Positions 44,001 to 56,700 of a stretch of 64,000 nt of DNA are shown piece by piece (position 1 is the stretch's first letter; every line of letters starts with the position of its first letter). The notes under the pieces are model-generated. The model was not told the origin of the DNA and did not search any database. It saw nothing but the letters and a program-made list of their open reading frames with translations. The position numbers and the translations under genes were made by a program. Source of the stretch: Anthopleura xanthogrammica (Eukaryota; Cnidaria; Anthozoa; Actiniaria; Actiniidae); the NCBI GenBank assembly GCA_964019055.1, contig OZ025210.1, positions 3,477,047-3,541,046 of the forward strand, in the 5' to 3' direction.

Positions 44001-47000
44001 TTCTCGAAAAGGATAGAAAATGCAAATTTAGAAAAAAATTAATTCGTCGAAAAAATATTTTTTTGTAAACATGGTTTTTAATTTTTAAGCCTTTGTTTTT
44101 CAATTCCAGACACATTTCCTTCTGTAATTCTATTCTTTAGACGATTGCTTACACCTAGAAAACTATTCCTTATACAAGCTGTAAGTTAGTAATCCCAAGA
44201 TGAACTACAATTGCGTACTTTTTTATGCTTTTATCACCTTAGTTTAGCTTTTAGCAGATTTTCCCGTAATCCTGAATGGTCTACGAAGAGATTTCAGCCC
44301 ACAAAACCTACTAATCTTTTCCAATATGCTCGTCTGTTCTGTTGCTTCTTTGTTCTTTTTCACTCCTCTCGATAAAGACTCCTTTTTAATGTTAGTTATG
44401 CTAATACAACACGAAACATTCAACGTTTAATAAATATCCGAGGAAACACTCTCCATACTCCTTCACTCATTCTTGTATTTCATTATTTTACCTCGATTTT
44501 TTTTCCCACAATAAACAGAAAATTAACACCAAAAATTATTTCTTTAATTTTAATTATGCATATTTTTCAACGTTTTATTTCTTTTTATCACAGAATTTTT
44601 TTCCAATTTTAAAATTCTATATAATTTTTATTTACATTCTCTCAACGAATCATCCACATTTTCGACTCGAAAAAAAGCTGATTTAAAAAACTGTCAATTT
44701 TTTTCACTGAAATACATCGCGTCTCCAGTATTCAAGAGAGTTTCCCAACGTAATGACTTGTAACTCCAAGATTTAACGACTCGTTTTTAATTAATTTTTG
44801 ACACGAGCGGGCTTGAACAAACATTGAGGTACAGCGAATAACATTTTAATAGAGTGTTTTTGAGCTAGTTTTTCATTTAATAGTAAAGGCAATTTATGAC
44901 ATATAGTCTAGAGTGATTTTACTACAGCATGCGGTGGTGTCGATATTAGCTTCAATCGCGCGAACAAACTCCAACTCGCGTTGCTTGAAATGTATATCCT
45001 ATTTTTTTGGTTTTGATACTTTGATTTATGATAGCAGTTGTATTTGGTTCTGGTTCTGCGGTTCGTATCATTGGCGCGTTTGGAAAGGGAGGAACAGTTT
45101 TATATAATTACCAAAGCGACTGGGGGTCGCGTTCGTTGTATTAAGCGATAGTTGACTTTATAATGGTTTTTGCGGCCGATAAAGTATTTTATAAACCTAT
45201 CGGTTCACATCTAAGCGGTGTGATTAGCGCCATCAAATCAACGCGTACATCACTGATAAGAACTGGAAAAGCCCAACTCAAGATTACTATAAAAACCTAG
45301 AAATCTCTTTGACCTTCACTAAACCGCACGAGTACTACAACTTTTTCGTTTCTTTGTTCTTTCCAAGTTCTTTCACCACGAGTCGTTGTTACTTCTAGTT
45401 CGGTGCTTTGCTGGCGAATATTTTTTCTACTTGACCTCATTTAGTACTAACTTGTGCGTTCATATATGGTCTAGGGCATAGGGTATTTACACCAGAGCTC
45501 GTTTGAAGTTTGGATCACCAGCTGCGTTTTGTTTACACAGAATATAGCAGTGTCCCTCACTTTTCTGGGCTTATTTGTCTTACTAGTGACAAGATAATTT
45601 CACCTTAGATGTACACCTAAAAAGTCAAGAGCTTTTGATGTGCTCTGCAGCCCACAAAACTTTCATTAGTATAATTCACCATTAATGATTTTCACTCTCG
45701 TTCTTATAACAAAATTTTTATCTAAAAAGAAATACGCGCGGCAGGGTTTAAAGCAAAACTGATATTTTAGTTTTTTTGCGCATTTATAAATGTTCTCTAA
45801 CTGTCACGGGTATTTTTATAAAATTGATTTGTTTGTTGACTGGTGCAGCTCATCTCTTAAACCAGCCTCAAAATAGCTTCTAAATTTTTTCTAACTACCG
45901 ACAAAATACACACAAATTGTGAGTTTAAGTTTCATTGAAGTAAACTCCAGATTTGATGGTTAAGTTTATGTTGAACAAGCTATTAAAAGGGCCAAGAAGA
46001 AGGACGATGAATTATAAGACCGAAATGAAACCTAATCTTTCCGAATTAAAAATAAAAAGGACCTATACCACGAGCCTAATTAATCCAAATTATTTGATGC
46101 ACTCTGTACCTGTTGTATATATGGGAACAATTTGTTTAGCTGGATAAGCAAAGTTGGCGCTTTTTACCAACCTGATCGCGGTTTTTAGTGTAATTATGAG
46201 CGTGTTTAAAATCACTCAAGGAGAAGTTAATGGACGAGAAAAGTGCAGGGTAATAAACAGGACAGTTTGCTATCCATATTCATTCATTCTTACCTTTTGA
46301 CTTAGACAATAAATATAATATACCGTTCATAACGTTAATGTGTTCTAGGTTTCCTTGCCCGAGGGATGTAGAGAGGATTTGAGCGAGAATTAAATTAACG
46401 CAGATATCGAGGATTCATTTCGTCGCGTAATAAAATGTGCTACTTGATTCGCTAAGCTATCTGCTACTGAAGATTTCTATCTGTCGAAGACATATCCATT
46501 TTAGTTTCAGACAAAAGCGCTTTCTTTAGATACAATTTAGTGAGTTGAAAATAAAGCGACTTGATAATAGCTGAAACAAGGCCATCACTTTCATCACAAA
46601 CAATAAACGCGCGTTCTATAGTGATTTATTCCCCTTACATTTCACCAACTACTTTTATGTTCATTTACCACTTCAGACCAAATTGCCGACTTAATTCCTC
46701 ATCTTAATATTATCAATATTTTCCTCTCGATTAAGCTAAGCGATCGTATTTTTTAGCCCTTTATTCATACAGACTCTAGTTTAGTTTATTCAATAGTGTC
46801 GTACAATTGAAACCATACCGCAAAACATTAAGATTTTACGAGTGTAGAACATAATTGAGTGGCGAGAAAGAAAACTCTCGCACGAGCCATTAAGTAGTTT
46901 TAAATAGTTTTTAAATTATAAGACTTCTGAGTTCAAAATTAACCTTGCTTGGACTTTTACTTTGAGTGAAAAAAAAATCGCTAAAAAATTCATTGGTGTT

Positions 47001-48400
47001 AAAAAAGAAACAAGTTAAAAAATGTACTACGTTCATTTAGTACAACTCCTACATGATTTGAAAAAAAAAAAATTTTCTTTCAGTCAAGATTTTTTTTTAA
47101 AGTTGTCATCGCTAAAGGTCAAAGCTAACAGTTTTTCTTTTAAATTTTTATTACAAGGTAGAAGAACTTTATTCCATGAGTAATTTATAATACATTTTGG
47201 TGTCGATGCGGTGGGGGCGGGAAACCGTGAATCTGTTTTACAATCAAAATTTGACGGGTCCCCGCATCGCCAAACGATCAGCTTCTCAATTTACCGTGTT
47301 TTGTTCGTCTCGAGGTGGGGGGCCAGTCGCGACCTAGGTGGCATCAACTTTGTAAATAATGGGCTCCTCGAATCTTGCAAAACCTACAAGTCGGTTAGAA
47401 ATTCTCTTGAAAATTTTCTGAGCTTGTAGTCGGAAATAGAACCAAGGTGCCTTTGGCTTTTGTTTTTTAGGAATTATTGATGAGATCTGGCCAAGTAGAC
47501 ATGTGCTAAGTAGCCTTGACAGAATTGCTAATGCCTATAGTTAACCTCTGGTCTGGGGGCTTTTAAATGTACTCTAAAATGGGAACAGAACTTAGGTAGA
47601 GTAACCGCAATTTGGGTATTACCTTTCTACGGAGCCATATCTCCTGGGTTTTGACTTGCAAAAATCTAATGAGTTTACCAACACATTTTAGGCGATTTGT
47701 TCTTGTAGCTTATTTGTTTGTTTTCATTGAGCTTTACACAGAAATTTCAACGACATAACGTTGAAATTTTTTACCAAATTCTCCAGCGCTGCGTAGCTTT
47801 ACCTAACGATTACTTTAACCTTTGTTTCAGGCCCTCCATCTAAACGACTTCGTAGTAGTTGACGTCAAGAAAACTCTACTACTTCTGCATAAGTATTTCG
47901 CTTGTAATTAATATTCGTGTTTACTTAATGACGATCTTGAAAATTTTATTTTTGGTAACTGACTGAAACGCTAATGACTCATCAGAGAAGTTAAGTTGAG
48001 TTTCGTATTTTCTACATTTAAATGTTTCAGAGAAGTAAGAGAAATGATTCGATATTCTAACTTATATCGGAGGTCGATTATAAAATCGAAGCCTCCCTAA
48101 AATGTTGTTGATAAAGTTTGGTATTTTTGTTATCAAGTTGTATGAGCATATTTTGGTTGTTGCGTTTTGAATTCGTGAAGGCATTAACACCTCGGATAGT
48201 TGGAAGCCTAACAAGTTTGGATCGAACATCTAATAAGACACTCCGTCCGTACTCTTTTTATTAGGCCGATGTATAAATATCTGGCTTCGAGAAACAGTCT
48301 GCTTAAAAAATCGAATATAATATAAAATTATTATGGCTGAGGAAAATCAGCAGAGGATCACAGGCAACTCAACATAAACATTGGATTTTCTTTTGTCCTA

Positions 48401-49381
48401 AATGCGGTCAATCCTGTTTATCGATGCAAATAAGGCGGCAAGCGGCTAGCTCGTTCTCTGTCCTGTGGCTAGATATGGTTAGGGGGTTTTTCACGCAAAA
48501 AGATCTCCCACTGATAGTCGGCGTCACTGTCGAGTCCAATTCCTCAAATAGACTTGCAACAAAAAAAATGGACAAAATTACCGAACGTAGTATTTCTAAG
48601 GAATCCCCCTCAGTAAATTTCTCATGCAGCGCGCTTCTCTAGAGCTCTCCAGTTCACGGTGCGGTAATTATTTTGGCGCGGTCTACAAATTAATTAGCAC
48701 GGCGCGAAATTCTCGACCAATCAGATCCGAGTAGGCTCTAATTAGATCGTTTGTAACCGCGGCAACGTGACAACCTCAAAAGAGAATGACTCGAGAATCA
48801 TTAGCGAGCGGTGACTAACCACGTGCACCCGATGTCAGCGAGCAAGTGCCGCCGGCGCGCCAACACCTGCATATACGGCTAATTTTCATCATCGCGGCCA
48901 GATGACAGCTTACTTCCTCTGCATCAGTGATTAAGAGTTAATTGAAACAGCTGACAAGAGTAACCAAAGCGCTGATTTGTCCATGTCAAGATAGGATCTT
49001 GGAATCAAAATGTCCTAGCCCGCCCCTTTTCACAACACCGCCTAACAGCTGCCAGATTGGTCCGTGAACTGTCAATCATTGTGACACCAGTAACGCAACT
49101 AAGAGACCATTTATCAAGCCTGTCAGTAAGTCGCTTCCCATTGGCTGGGAGCCGGACTAGTGCCAGTTGTACGCGGCCAGCAAATAACACACAGAACCGT
49201 AAAACTTCGAGTCAAAAATAACGTGTGCTCTTATGATCTGTGAAGGAAACTTGAGACTAGCTCTCACGTCGCGTACGTACTGAGCGAATACACAATCAAA
49301 GTACAGCAACTGCCTGAAACTTTTGATCGGTCAACTTATCCACAGACTTACTAGGAGGAATTTACTTGAATTTTCAACGAT
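48401..49381 (+). promoter_or_regulatory. Sox upstream region
   Basis: Compared with the AT-rich surroundings this kilobase is richer in G+C and CpG (GCCGGCGCGCC near 48851). It has CCAAT-type boxes at 48717-48721 (direct) and 49056-49060 and 49140-49144 (as ATTGG), the last two within 330 bp of the start codon. An in-frame TGA at 49367-49369 lies 15 bases before the ATG. I see no convincing TATA box. Promoter role is inferred from position and composition. Confidence 0.4.
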
Positions 49382-50371
49382 ATGTCGGCGCCAACTATTT
49401 TAACTTCTTCGCCGAATCCCGTTTCTGGAAATGTAGCCACGAACGGCAGCGAAAATTCTAAAAGTAACGGTGCAGACCGCGTAAAAAGGCCTATGAATGC
49501 ATTTATGGTGTGGAGTAGAGAAAGAAGACGGAAAATGGCTCAGGATAATCCCAAGATGCATAATTCTGAGATAAGCAAACGTTTAGGAACTCAGTGGAAG
49601 CTGCTCTCCGAACAAGAGAAGCGTCCTTATGTTGACGAAGCTAGGAGACTACGAGCCTTACATATGAAAGAACACCCCGACTACAAATACAGACCACGGA
49701 GGAAAGGAAAGACCCTCATGAAGAAGGACAATAAATATGCTCTCTCTATGTTGAGTGGGCCACAAGGACAGGCTCCACGAAGTGTAGTACAAAGTGCGGC
49801 AGATCACTTTGCTCAAATGAACGGATATGCATATAGTCCAGGAATGAACTACCCAAGTGGTGATCCCTATAGTATGTACGGTGGACATCCTCTATCACCA
49901 CATACTCCTACTCAACTACAGCCCTCGATGAACGGTATGCCTCCACATGTATCGTATGCTATGACAGCCGCTCAGATTTATCCCCCTGTAAATGTCACCA
50001 GCCAGACCGGTAGTTACGCGTTGAATGGAAACTCTGCCATTATGAATTCTCTTACTCCACCGTACACTCAACACAACAGTCCTGGTATGCCCATAACCAT
50101 TAAACAAGAGTTGCCTAGCCCCAATGGCAACCCAGCTCCAAGTCAAAATTGCGCCGACCAACTCGGGGACATGATTAACAGATATTTACCGAGCGAGACA
50201 GCATCGTCCTCTACATCGTCAATACCTACATCGAGCATTGTTCTAACAGGTCGCTACACACAGCATTGGCAAGACCACACTAACAATCCTAATGCCCATC
50301 CGACGATGGCAGCGAATATACCTAACAACGTCTCAGGACCGCGTGGAACTATGCCTTTATCGCACATGTAA
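49382..50371 (+). CDS. SoxB1: SoxB-class HMG-box transcription factor, single exon, complete
   Basis: 329 residues. The HMG box spans about residues 32-110, beginning [20 protein letters not shown], which contains the Sox-diagnostic [10 protein letters not shown], and ending [16 protein letters not shown]. It binds the DNA minor groove at ATTGTT-like sites and bends DNA. The [12 protein letters not shown] extension after the box resembles group B Sox proteins (Sox1/2/3 type KTKTLMKKDKY). The C-terminal half is Pro/Ser/Asn/Tyr/Met-rich, as in Sox transactivation regions, and includes IKQE at 240-243, a match to the SUMO consensus with Lys241. Single-exon structure is usual for SoxB1. The start is fixed by an in-frame upstream stop. 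SoxB identity is strong; B1 rather than B2 is less certain, so the symbol is provisional. In animals these genes control ectodermal and neural progenitor fate. Confidence 0.93.
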   Translation: MSAPTILTSSPNPVSGNVATNGSENSKSNGADRVKRPMNAFMVWSRERRRKMAQDNPKMHNSEISKRLGTQWKLLSEQEKRPYVDEARRLRALHMKEHPDYKYRPRRKGKTLMKKDNKYALSMLSGPQGQAPRSVVQSAADHFAQMNGYAYSPGMNYPSGDPYSMYGGHPLSPHTPTQLQPSMNGMPPHVSYAMTAAQIYPPVNVTSQTGSYALNGNSAIMNSLTPPYTQHNSPGMPITIKQELPSPNGNPAPSQNCADQLGDMINRYLPSETASSSTSSIPTSSIVLTGRYTQHWQDHTNNPNAHPTMAANIPNNVSGPRGTMPLSHM

Positions 50372-50727
50372 CCAAATTATTTGAGAGAGAGGACACTTTA
50401 TAGGCTTCCCTCGAGCTCAACCAGCGTTAGCACACGGTAAATTATATTTTTTACTGTATAAAGAGAATCTCGACTTTGGATGAATTTTTGTCCTGTAATA
50501 TAAGTTATTGAGTTATTGCCCCAAGAGCATGACACTTGTATTAGAATAAGGAATTTATCGGTCTGAGCTGTTAACAATTCACTATGGATTTGTGAATAGC
50601 TTTGTCGTATCGGAGCGAACATTTTATTTGGAAAGATTTCACATACTAAAGAAATACTACGCCAACAAAACACAAGAAAAAAAACCTAAAAACAAAAAAA
50701 AACTTTGTTGTAACTGTAGGAGAATTT

Positions 50728-50733
50728 AATAAA
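50728..50733 (+). terminator. polyadenylation signal of the Sox gene
   Basis: Canonical AATAAA about 357 bp after the stop codon at 50369-50371, the first such hexamer downstream. It would give a short 3' UTR that includes an A-rich stretch at 50677-50702. Confidence 0.55.
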
Positions 50734-53700
50734 TCTCGTTATGAACGGTTAGAATTTCTTTGTCAAGTTCTTTTGGACTTTGAAGGAAGTTTCCAAGACT
50801 TCGAGGTTTTTACTCGGTGAAGTATGGTTGTTTGTGTTAGCCCTTACTCAACAAGTTAACCTTGATTTGTATATTATTGTTATTACTCCAGCTAGTGAAA
50901 AGACTCGAACAATTCTTGATGTTAAGATCGTATTTGTATATAGGTATATATGAGTATCTAAGACATCAAAAGGCCATATTCTCTTTATTTTCGTTTTGAA
51001 AAGAAAAGCACATTAAAATTTTCCAAAACTTCGTGGGTGATTTGATTATGAATCTTCCGTTTAGATACTGCAAAAATGTAGAGTTTCCAACCGCGTTTGC
51101 TTAACACGTCGAAAGTCGTGATCTAAATTCGCGCGCTTCAAATTTGAATAGTCGGTCCAAGGTTTGGTCAAATGTTTTTATTTGATGTTCGGCCCATGTA
51201 AGCAAAACAAAAGACAAGATTTCTCCCTTCAATACAGGTATATACGTAGAGGAGGGAAAGCCGAGGTTTTGAATAAGAATGCAGAGCAATTGAGGCGTTG
51301 AGCACTGAAATGGACGTGTCACTTGACAAGCCAAGCGTCAAACGAGGTGGTGACAGCTCGTTCTGGGCTGTGATTGGTTGAAATTCTAAGTGTTGATGGC
51401 AGCTGGGTTATCAGGTTTTCCAATAATAATCATTAGTACTTATTATAAGTGCATTCCGAGAATGCACATCTAGTCCATTACGGTGCGAGTAACGTACTCG
51501 GGAATTGCCTTCAAACTTAGTTATCTTGAGCTCGTCACGTCAATTTTCGAATACAGTTCTTACGTCTAGATTAGCGGAAGATCGCAAGACCTTTCCAGAA
51601 ATCAGCCCCTATGCATGAACAATTTTCCTGTTTCCCCTGGTAACCATGGATACGACAGCCTACAACATCTGCCAACCGGCAGCTGCCAGCTTTCAATGAA
51701 AGTTCCCAAGTTTAAGCTAGTTTCTGATGATGTTTCCCGAAAACATCTTTTCTAGCACCCAAGTCAAAAATCGCTTTTAAGTACCGGGAAGTGAGGTGGA
51801 AGCGTGAACGTGATGCGTAATTTCTGTAATCATTGCCCGGGAATTAAGATTCCTGATGACAGTTTTTCGGACCGCAATTAACACATGTTTATCCGTTTCG
51901 GCATGAAAGAGAGAAAATATGCCGTCTTAATATAAAAATAGCTCTACCTTCATTTCCTTCATTGCCTATGCGTTAGCGCGTATGCGGTTGACAGCTTTGG
52001 AGTGGCATTCGCCGATGTTTGAGGTAGAATTCGAAAAAATTCTTTTCGGTAAATAACATCTGGCCCAAGTCCAATATTAGGCAAAAGAAGAGCTATCCGT
52101 TTATTAGTGTTTACTGCTAGGCTGTCAAAAAAAAAGTGGTAAGGGCATCCCTAGTTAGCCTGAGCAATTACAGCTCTGAGCAAATAAAAGTTCAGTTTTC
52201 AAGCGGGATGTGTATTTCTTGATACAGTTCTGAAGAGCTAGCGATGAAGTCAGAGAGCGGAAAAATTGCCTACGGAGAGCGATTTGAGATGCAATTACGC
52301 GTCTATATTGATTCAAGTCATCATGCAAAATAGCTTCCGAACTTGTCTTATAATGAATTTGCTTGATCGCTTGATCGCAAACTCGTGATTTTCGTATCAT
52401 TAAACGTATTATCAATAACTTCGTTTTATTTCGTAACCTTGGATTTATAAACATTTAGGTCGCCCGCGAAACAACCAGAAAAGTAGAAGACATTTTTAGT
52501 ACATAGTTGTTAATTCTGTCGCTCTAAGATACGAAACGAATTAATTCAATTTTATGTTCTTCCGTTAAATCATGAAATTCGATGCGTTATCGCTCGTCGT
52601 AGTTGTCGAAGTCTCGGACTATCTGATTCAAAAATCGAGGAAAAGTTTTCAGTTCCTAATACTAAAAAACGTCATAAATGATAGTTTCAGCGTGATTCAG
52701 TAATTTATGCTCTTCAAACAAAACCAAAATGCTAATTTTCTTGAGATGTGTGCCGTTATTCTGAAAACTAATCCTGTTGTAGAACCTATGTTTTTTTGTA
52801 CATATGATTCTTCTTTAAGTTACGTCTATTTTACTTTTCGTCCCATTATCCCAATAAACTGTTTTCCGTCGTTCTTTTTATAAACCGTATTAGTATGTTG
52901 AAATTGATGAATGAGGGGACGAACAATAAGGATATTTAACCTTTGCTTTCCTTCTGATAGCTCGTTAATGTTGGAGCTATAACCACGTTTAAACCAGGTT
53001 TTTTCACAAGCACAAGTGCTATTGATTCAATTGATTCAATTAGCTTTAAATTCGTTGATCAACTCTAAGACTCTGGGCAAATAACAGCACTTTTTAGGTC
53101 AATTTATAAGTTTAGTGTTGCATTACCAATCTTTTGTTCGATATAGACGTTTGAGATCCAACTATTGTTTAGTTATGCATGTAAAAAAAACCATCACAAA
53201 ACATTAATAGGAAGGAAACAACAAGATAAAAATTTTATCTTTCTTTGGGTGTTTACATTGGTCGTTTGTTCGCGAGCTTCGGTACCCCGATCTCGAACTT
53301 GGCCGACAACCTAGTTTGTGTCGTCCGCCCGTGATAGAACGGTGTAACTACGGCTGCCATGTTTAGGCCCTTAGTACGAATCACTATGGAATCGATAGTA
53401 ACACAAACACGAGATAAAAATATCGAGTTATGGCAACAGTGCATTGTAAATTACAGATTCAAGTCATAAAAAAGAATGCATGAATATATAGTACTAGACC
53501 AAAGGAATATCGCAATATATAAATTCAAGGATTCGTGGAGTTTGTTTACAAAATCTCTCGCCAGACGTTCGAGATATTTTCGTCTTTACTCTCTATAAGA
53601 GCGGTTCCTTATTCTCTTTGGTTTTTCTTTTTAGTATCTCAAAAAAAGATTTAATGTTTAGATGGTGAACGGAAGAGTCTGAGGACTTGAGCATGCTGGG

Positions 53701-56700
53701 ATCAAACTCGTGCAGAGAGAAGTCGTGGAGAGTACATAACATAAAGCCAAAAACTAATTAAACTCGCAGTTTGAGCTCACAAGTAGTGCTGCCTAAAATC
53801 TTTCTCTGTCGCCGACAGCCAACTTCACGCGATTTTTCGATGGTTTCAATCATAAGCTTTTTTGTCTAAGTAAAAGCGGTAGGGGATTTGTCATCAGAGA
53901 TTTTCACTGCTGTTTAAAGTCAAAAATAGAATATCGTCGAAACAACTGCTTGAACCAAACACGATAACAACATTTAACGTAAATACAAAGCTCAAAAAGT
54001 TTAGCAAACTTTTGGCTAATTTAGATTCTTGTTAATCGAATTTTCGTCGTCAAAACCTTGATAGATATTTAATAAAAGTATTAAATGTCGCACATCTGGA
54101 TCCATTCCACTATTCGTGATAACGAGCCTTAAATCTTGAGCACCAAATTGTGATCCGCTAAAATAAAATCTTTTTTGTCGCTTTTTTACACAGTCGGGTA
54201 GCTTAACTAGCTGTTCCTATGGACTCTGCAGGTCTCTCCTTTCTCGCAGATGTTAACCAAATCATGGTTGATATTTTTAAATGTTTTGCGTTCTGGTTCT
54301 TGGTTTTCTTGATATCTCCTGCAATCCCTAAATAATTGTTTTGTAAACTTTATGGAAACTAGCACGCGTTTTATCGAAAGGAAAATTATGTTATTAATTG
54401 GTAAATTTTTCTCAACTGTCAACAAAATTTATTATGTTGTTGTTGTAACAATTTTTTTCTACCGAGATACGAGATTTTAGTTTTTTTTTTAGGATATGTC
54501 GTCTTACTATGGGTTATAAATCCATATTTATTTGAAATCCAAGAAAGTTTTCTGCTCACTGCATGAGTTTTTATGGGTCGTAGCATGAATTGTATTATAA
54601 AATCTCCTACACAGACTCTGGCATAAATTTATTTCTGTGATAATTTTCTTCACTGATTCTATCATATTTCTTTCTTTCTTTTTTCAAATACATGAATGAT
54701 GGTTCGGTAAAACATCTTGTCTAGCTAACGCCACCAAGGCAGTTAAGCTCGTCTAACAGTCTAGGAAACCCAGAGTTTTGCTGTTGAAAACAAACTCCGA
54801 TTCATCGAGTGGCTTTGTGTATCCGTAGAGAGGAGGAGCAACGACCAAATTGAGGTCTTTCATTCAGGAAAAGAAATCATCACTTTTGTTCAAATAGATG
54901 TGTAAACGAACTGAATAATTCATGACTAAGGCGGCAGAACTCATTTAGATTGGAATAACCAATATAAAAACCTTTACTCCATCCCCAAAAAAATCTTTCT
55001 TTCCAACTTTGGACCTCGTAGATTATTCCCATTGAGTAACTTTACGTATTTGAATTATTTTAAGTTCTGAGAAAAGGTTTGAAGTTTTTTCGCTTCGGGG
55101 TAAACAATTGTTATTAATAGATAGCAAAAGGAAACAAGAATTGCTGTCGAGGAAATAAAAAACGTGATACTTAATTTACAAAATAAGTCATTATTCGATT
55201 ACTCTTGATTCTTAATCCGAAAACGTATTTTTACAGGATAGTTTTTTTTCGCCCACAATACTCGTGAGGGAAGAAATTTGTTTAAAATATTTTTGCCAAG
55301 GATTTGTTAAGGCTTGAATAAAATCTGACTTAGGAGATTTATACGGAACTTGTTAGTTTATACACTAATTAGAATTAATAATTACGTGATAAGAATAAGA
55401 TAGAGAACTTAGGACGTTTTATTCCGAAAAAATAGTTTTCTAAAAGGTTTTTTCCGAGCAAAAATCCACGTGAAAATTCTTGGTGTGTGTTAAGCTGCTT
55501 GGAATTGAAATAAAACTGGCAGTTCGAAAATTAGTTGGTGTGTGTTCAGAGCACATTTAGGTAACGTGTTTGACAGCTGACTCACAAGAAGTCGTTAGAA
55601 TTATGTACTTGTTTAAATATTCAGTCCTAGGTTAGTAATCCCTCTAATGTACGCTAACAGTAGATCTGGAGTAAAGTGGTCAGTTTGTGAGTCCAGCTTT
55701 GTTGGTTGAAATCATGAGTAAAAATCAACATTTACTCTGAATTCTTTCAGAATATGCTCAGTGGTGAAAGAGACAGGCAGTAGAATAGAGCGAGTAAAAA
55801 GAACATTTCAACTCTACTGTTTTTTCTATTTATGAAGTGTAAACGAGTCTTTACTCTCCTGGACAGCATAGACCAGCTAGATTAATTATTTGGAAGGTAA
55901 ACTGTAAGAAATAAATTTATTTATTGAGCAAAATTTGATGTCTGGCGTTTCTTTTTTATATTTTCATTTTTTTTTTTTTTCGTGGAAAAAATTTCGAATT
56001 TCAAATAAATTTCTTACAGAGTGATAACTATTTCTCTCTTTTTTATTGAGAAAATTTTAAGCTACAATGAAAATAGGAAAAAAAGTTCGATCTTAAAACC
56101 ACTACCTGCCTAGATGTTATATTGTTACCAGTTCAGTTTTTGTCTAGGATTCTTTTTTGTATTCATGAGTTGGATTTGGAACACGTGTTTATTAGCATAC
56201 TATAATGTAATCGTCTAGGACATATTCTGGCATATCTGCCACTATTATTCCAACCTTTGGCTTACGATTCAATAACATGGAATAAAATGACCACTATAAT
56301 GACCAAGGATGTTCAAAACAACTTCCTAAAAAGCTTCTTCATGGGAGCGCTAAGCGATCGATTCTATAGGAAATTTTTCATTTTTCAGTTGGCTCTAAAT
56401 CTACCAACCAAGTTCTCTATCCTCGATATTCTAGATAGAGTCAGATTGTAAATATATTTAAGATTTCTTAAGAAAAAATTGAGATATTTTTTGTCTTTGG
56501 ATTGATTCAGCAGAACAGAAAACTGTTTCTCGTTTTTACTAGAACTGTTTGGCCTTTAGCGAGCTAATGGTTTCGGGCTGTTTTTTGTTGTGTCTAGTTG
56601 ACTTTGTAATATAATTTGAATTAACGAAAAAGCTACAAGCAATCCTAAAATAATATCATAAAAAAGCAAAAACCATGAGTTATAGTCAAGCCAGACGTAT

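Larger units (their letters stand above)
31540..48400. other. gene-poor AT-rich interval between the IQGAP-like gene and the Sox gene
   Basis: Over about 17 kb I find no exon with a recognisable domain. Open frames are short (60-124 codons), unconserved-looking or repeat-derived. Identified contents are a second copy of MITE family 2 (32596-32866), (ATC)n and (CATCAC)n tracts between 33330 and 34170, and a GTCT/GTCG tract near 34885-35030. The rest is unique-looking sequence with many T-runs. It may carry distal regulatory elements of the Sox gene, which cannot be seen without a comparison. Confidence 0.5.

Noticed and set aside
56257..56451. 64-codon frame with a plausible-looking composition
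   Set aside because: No splice partners, no family resemblance, and a length expected by chance in this sequence.
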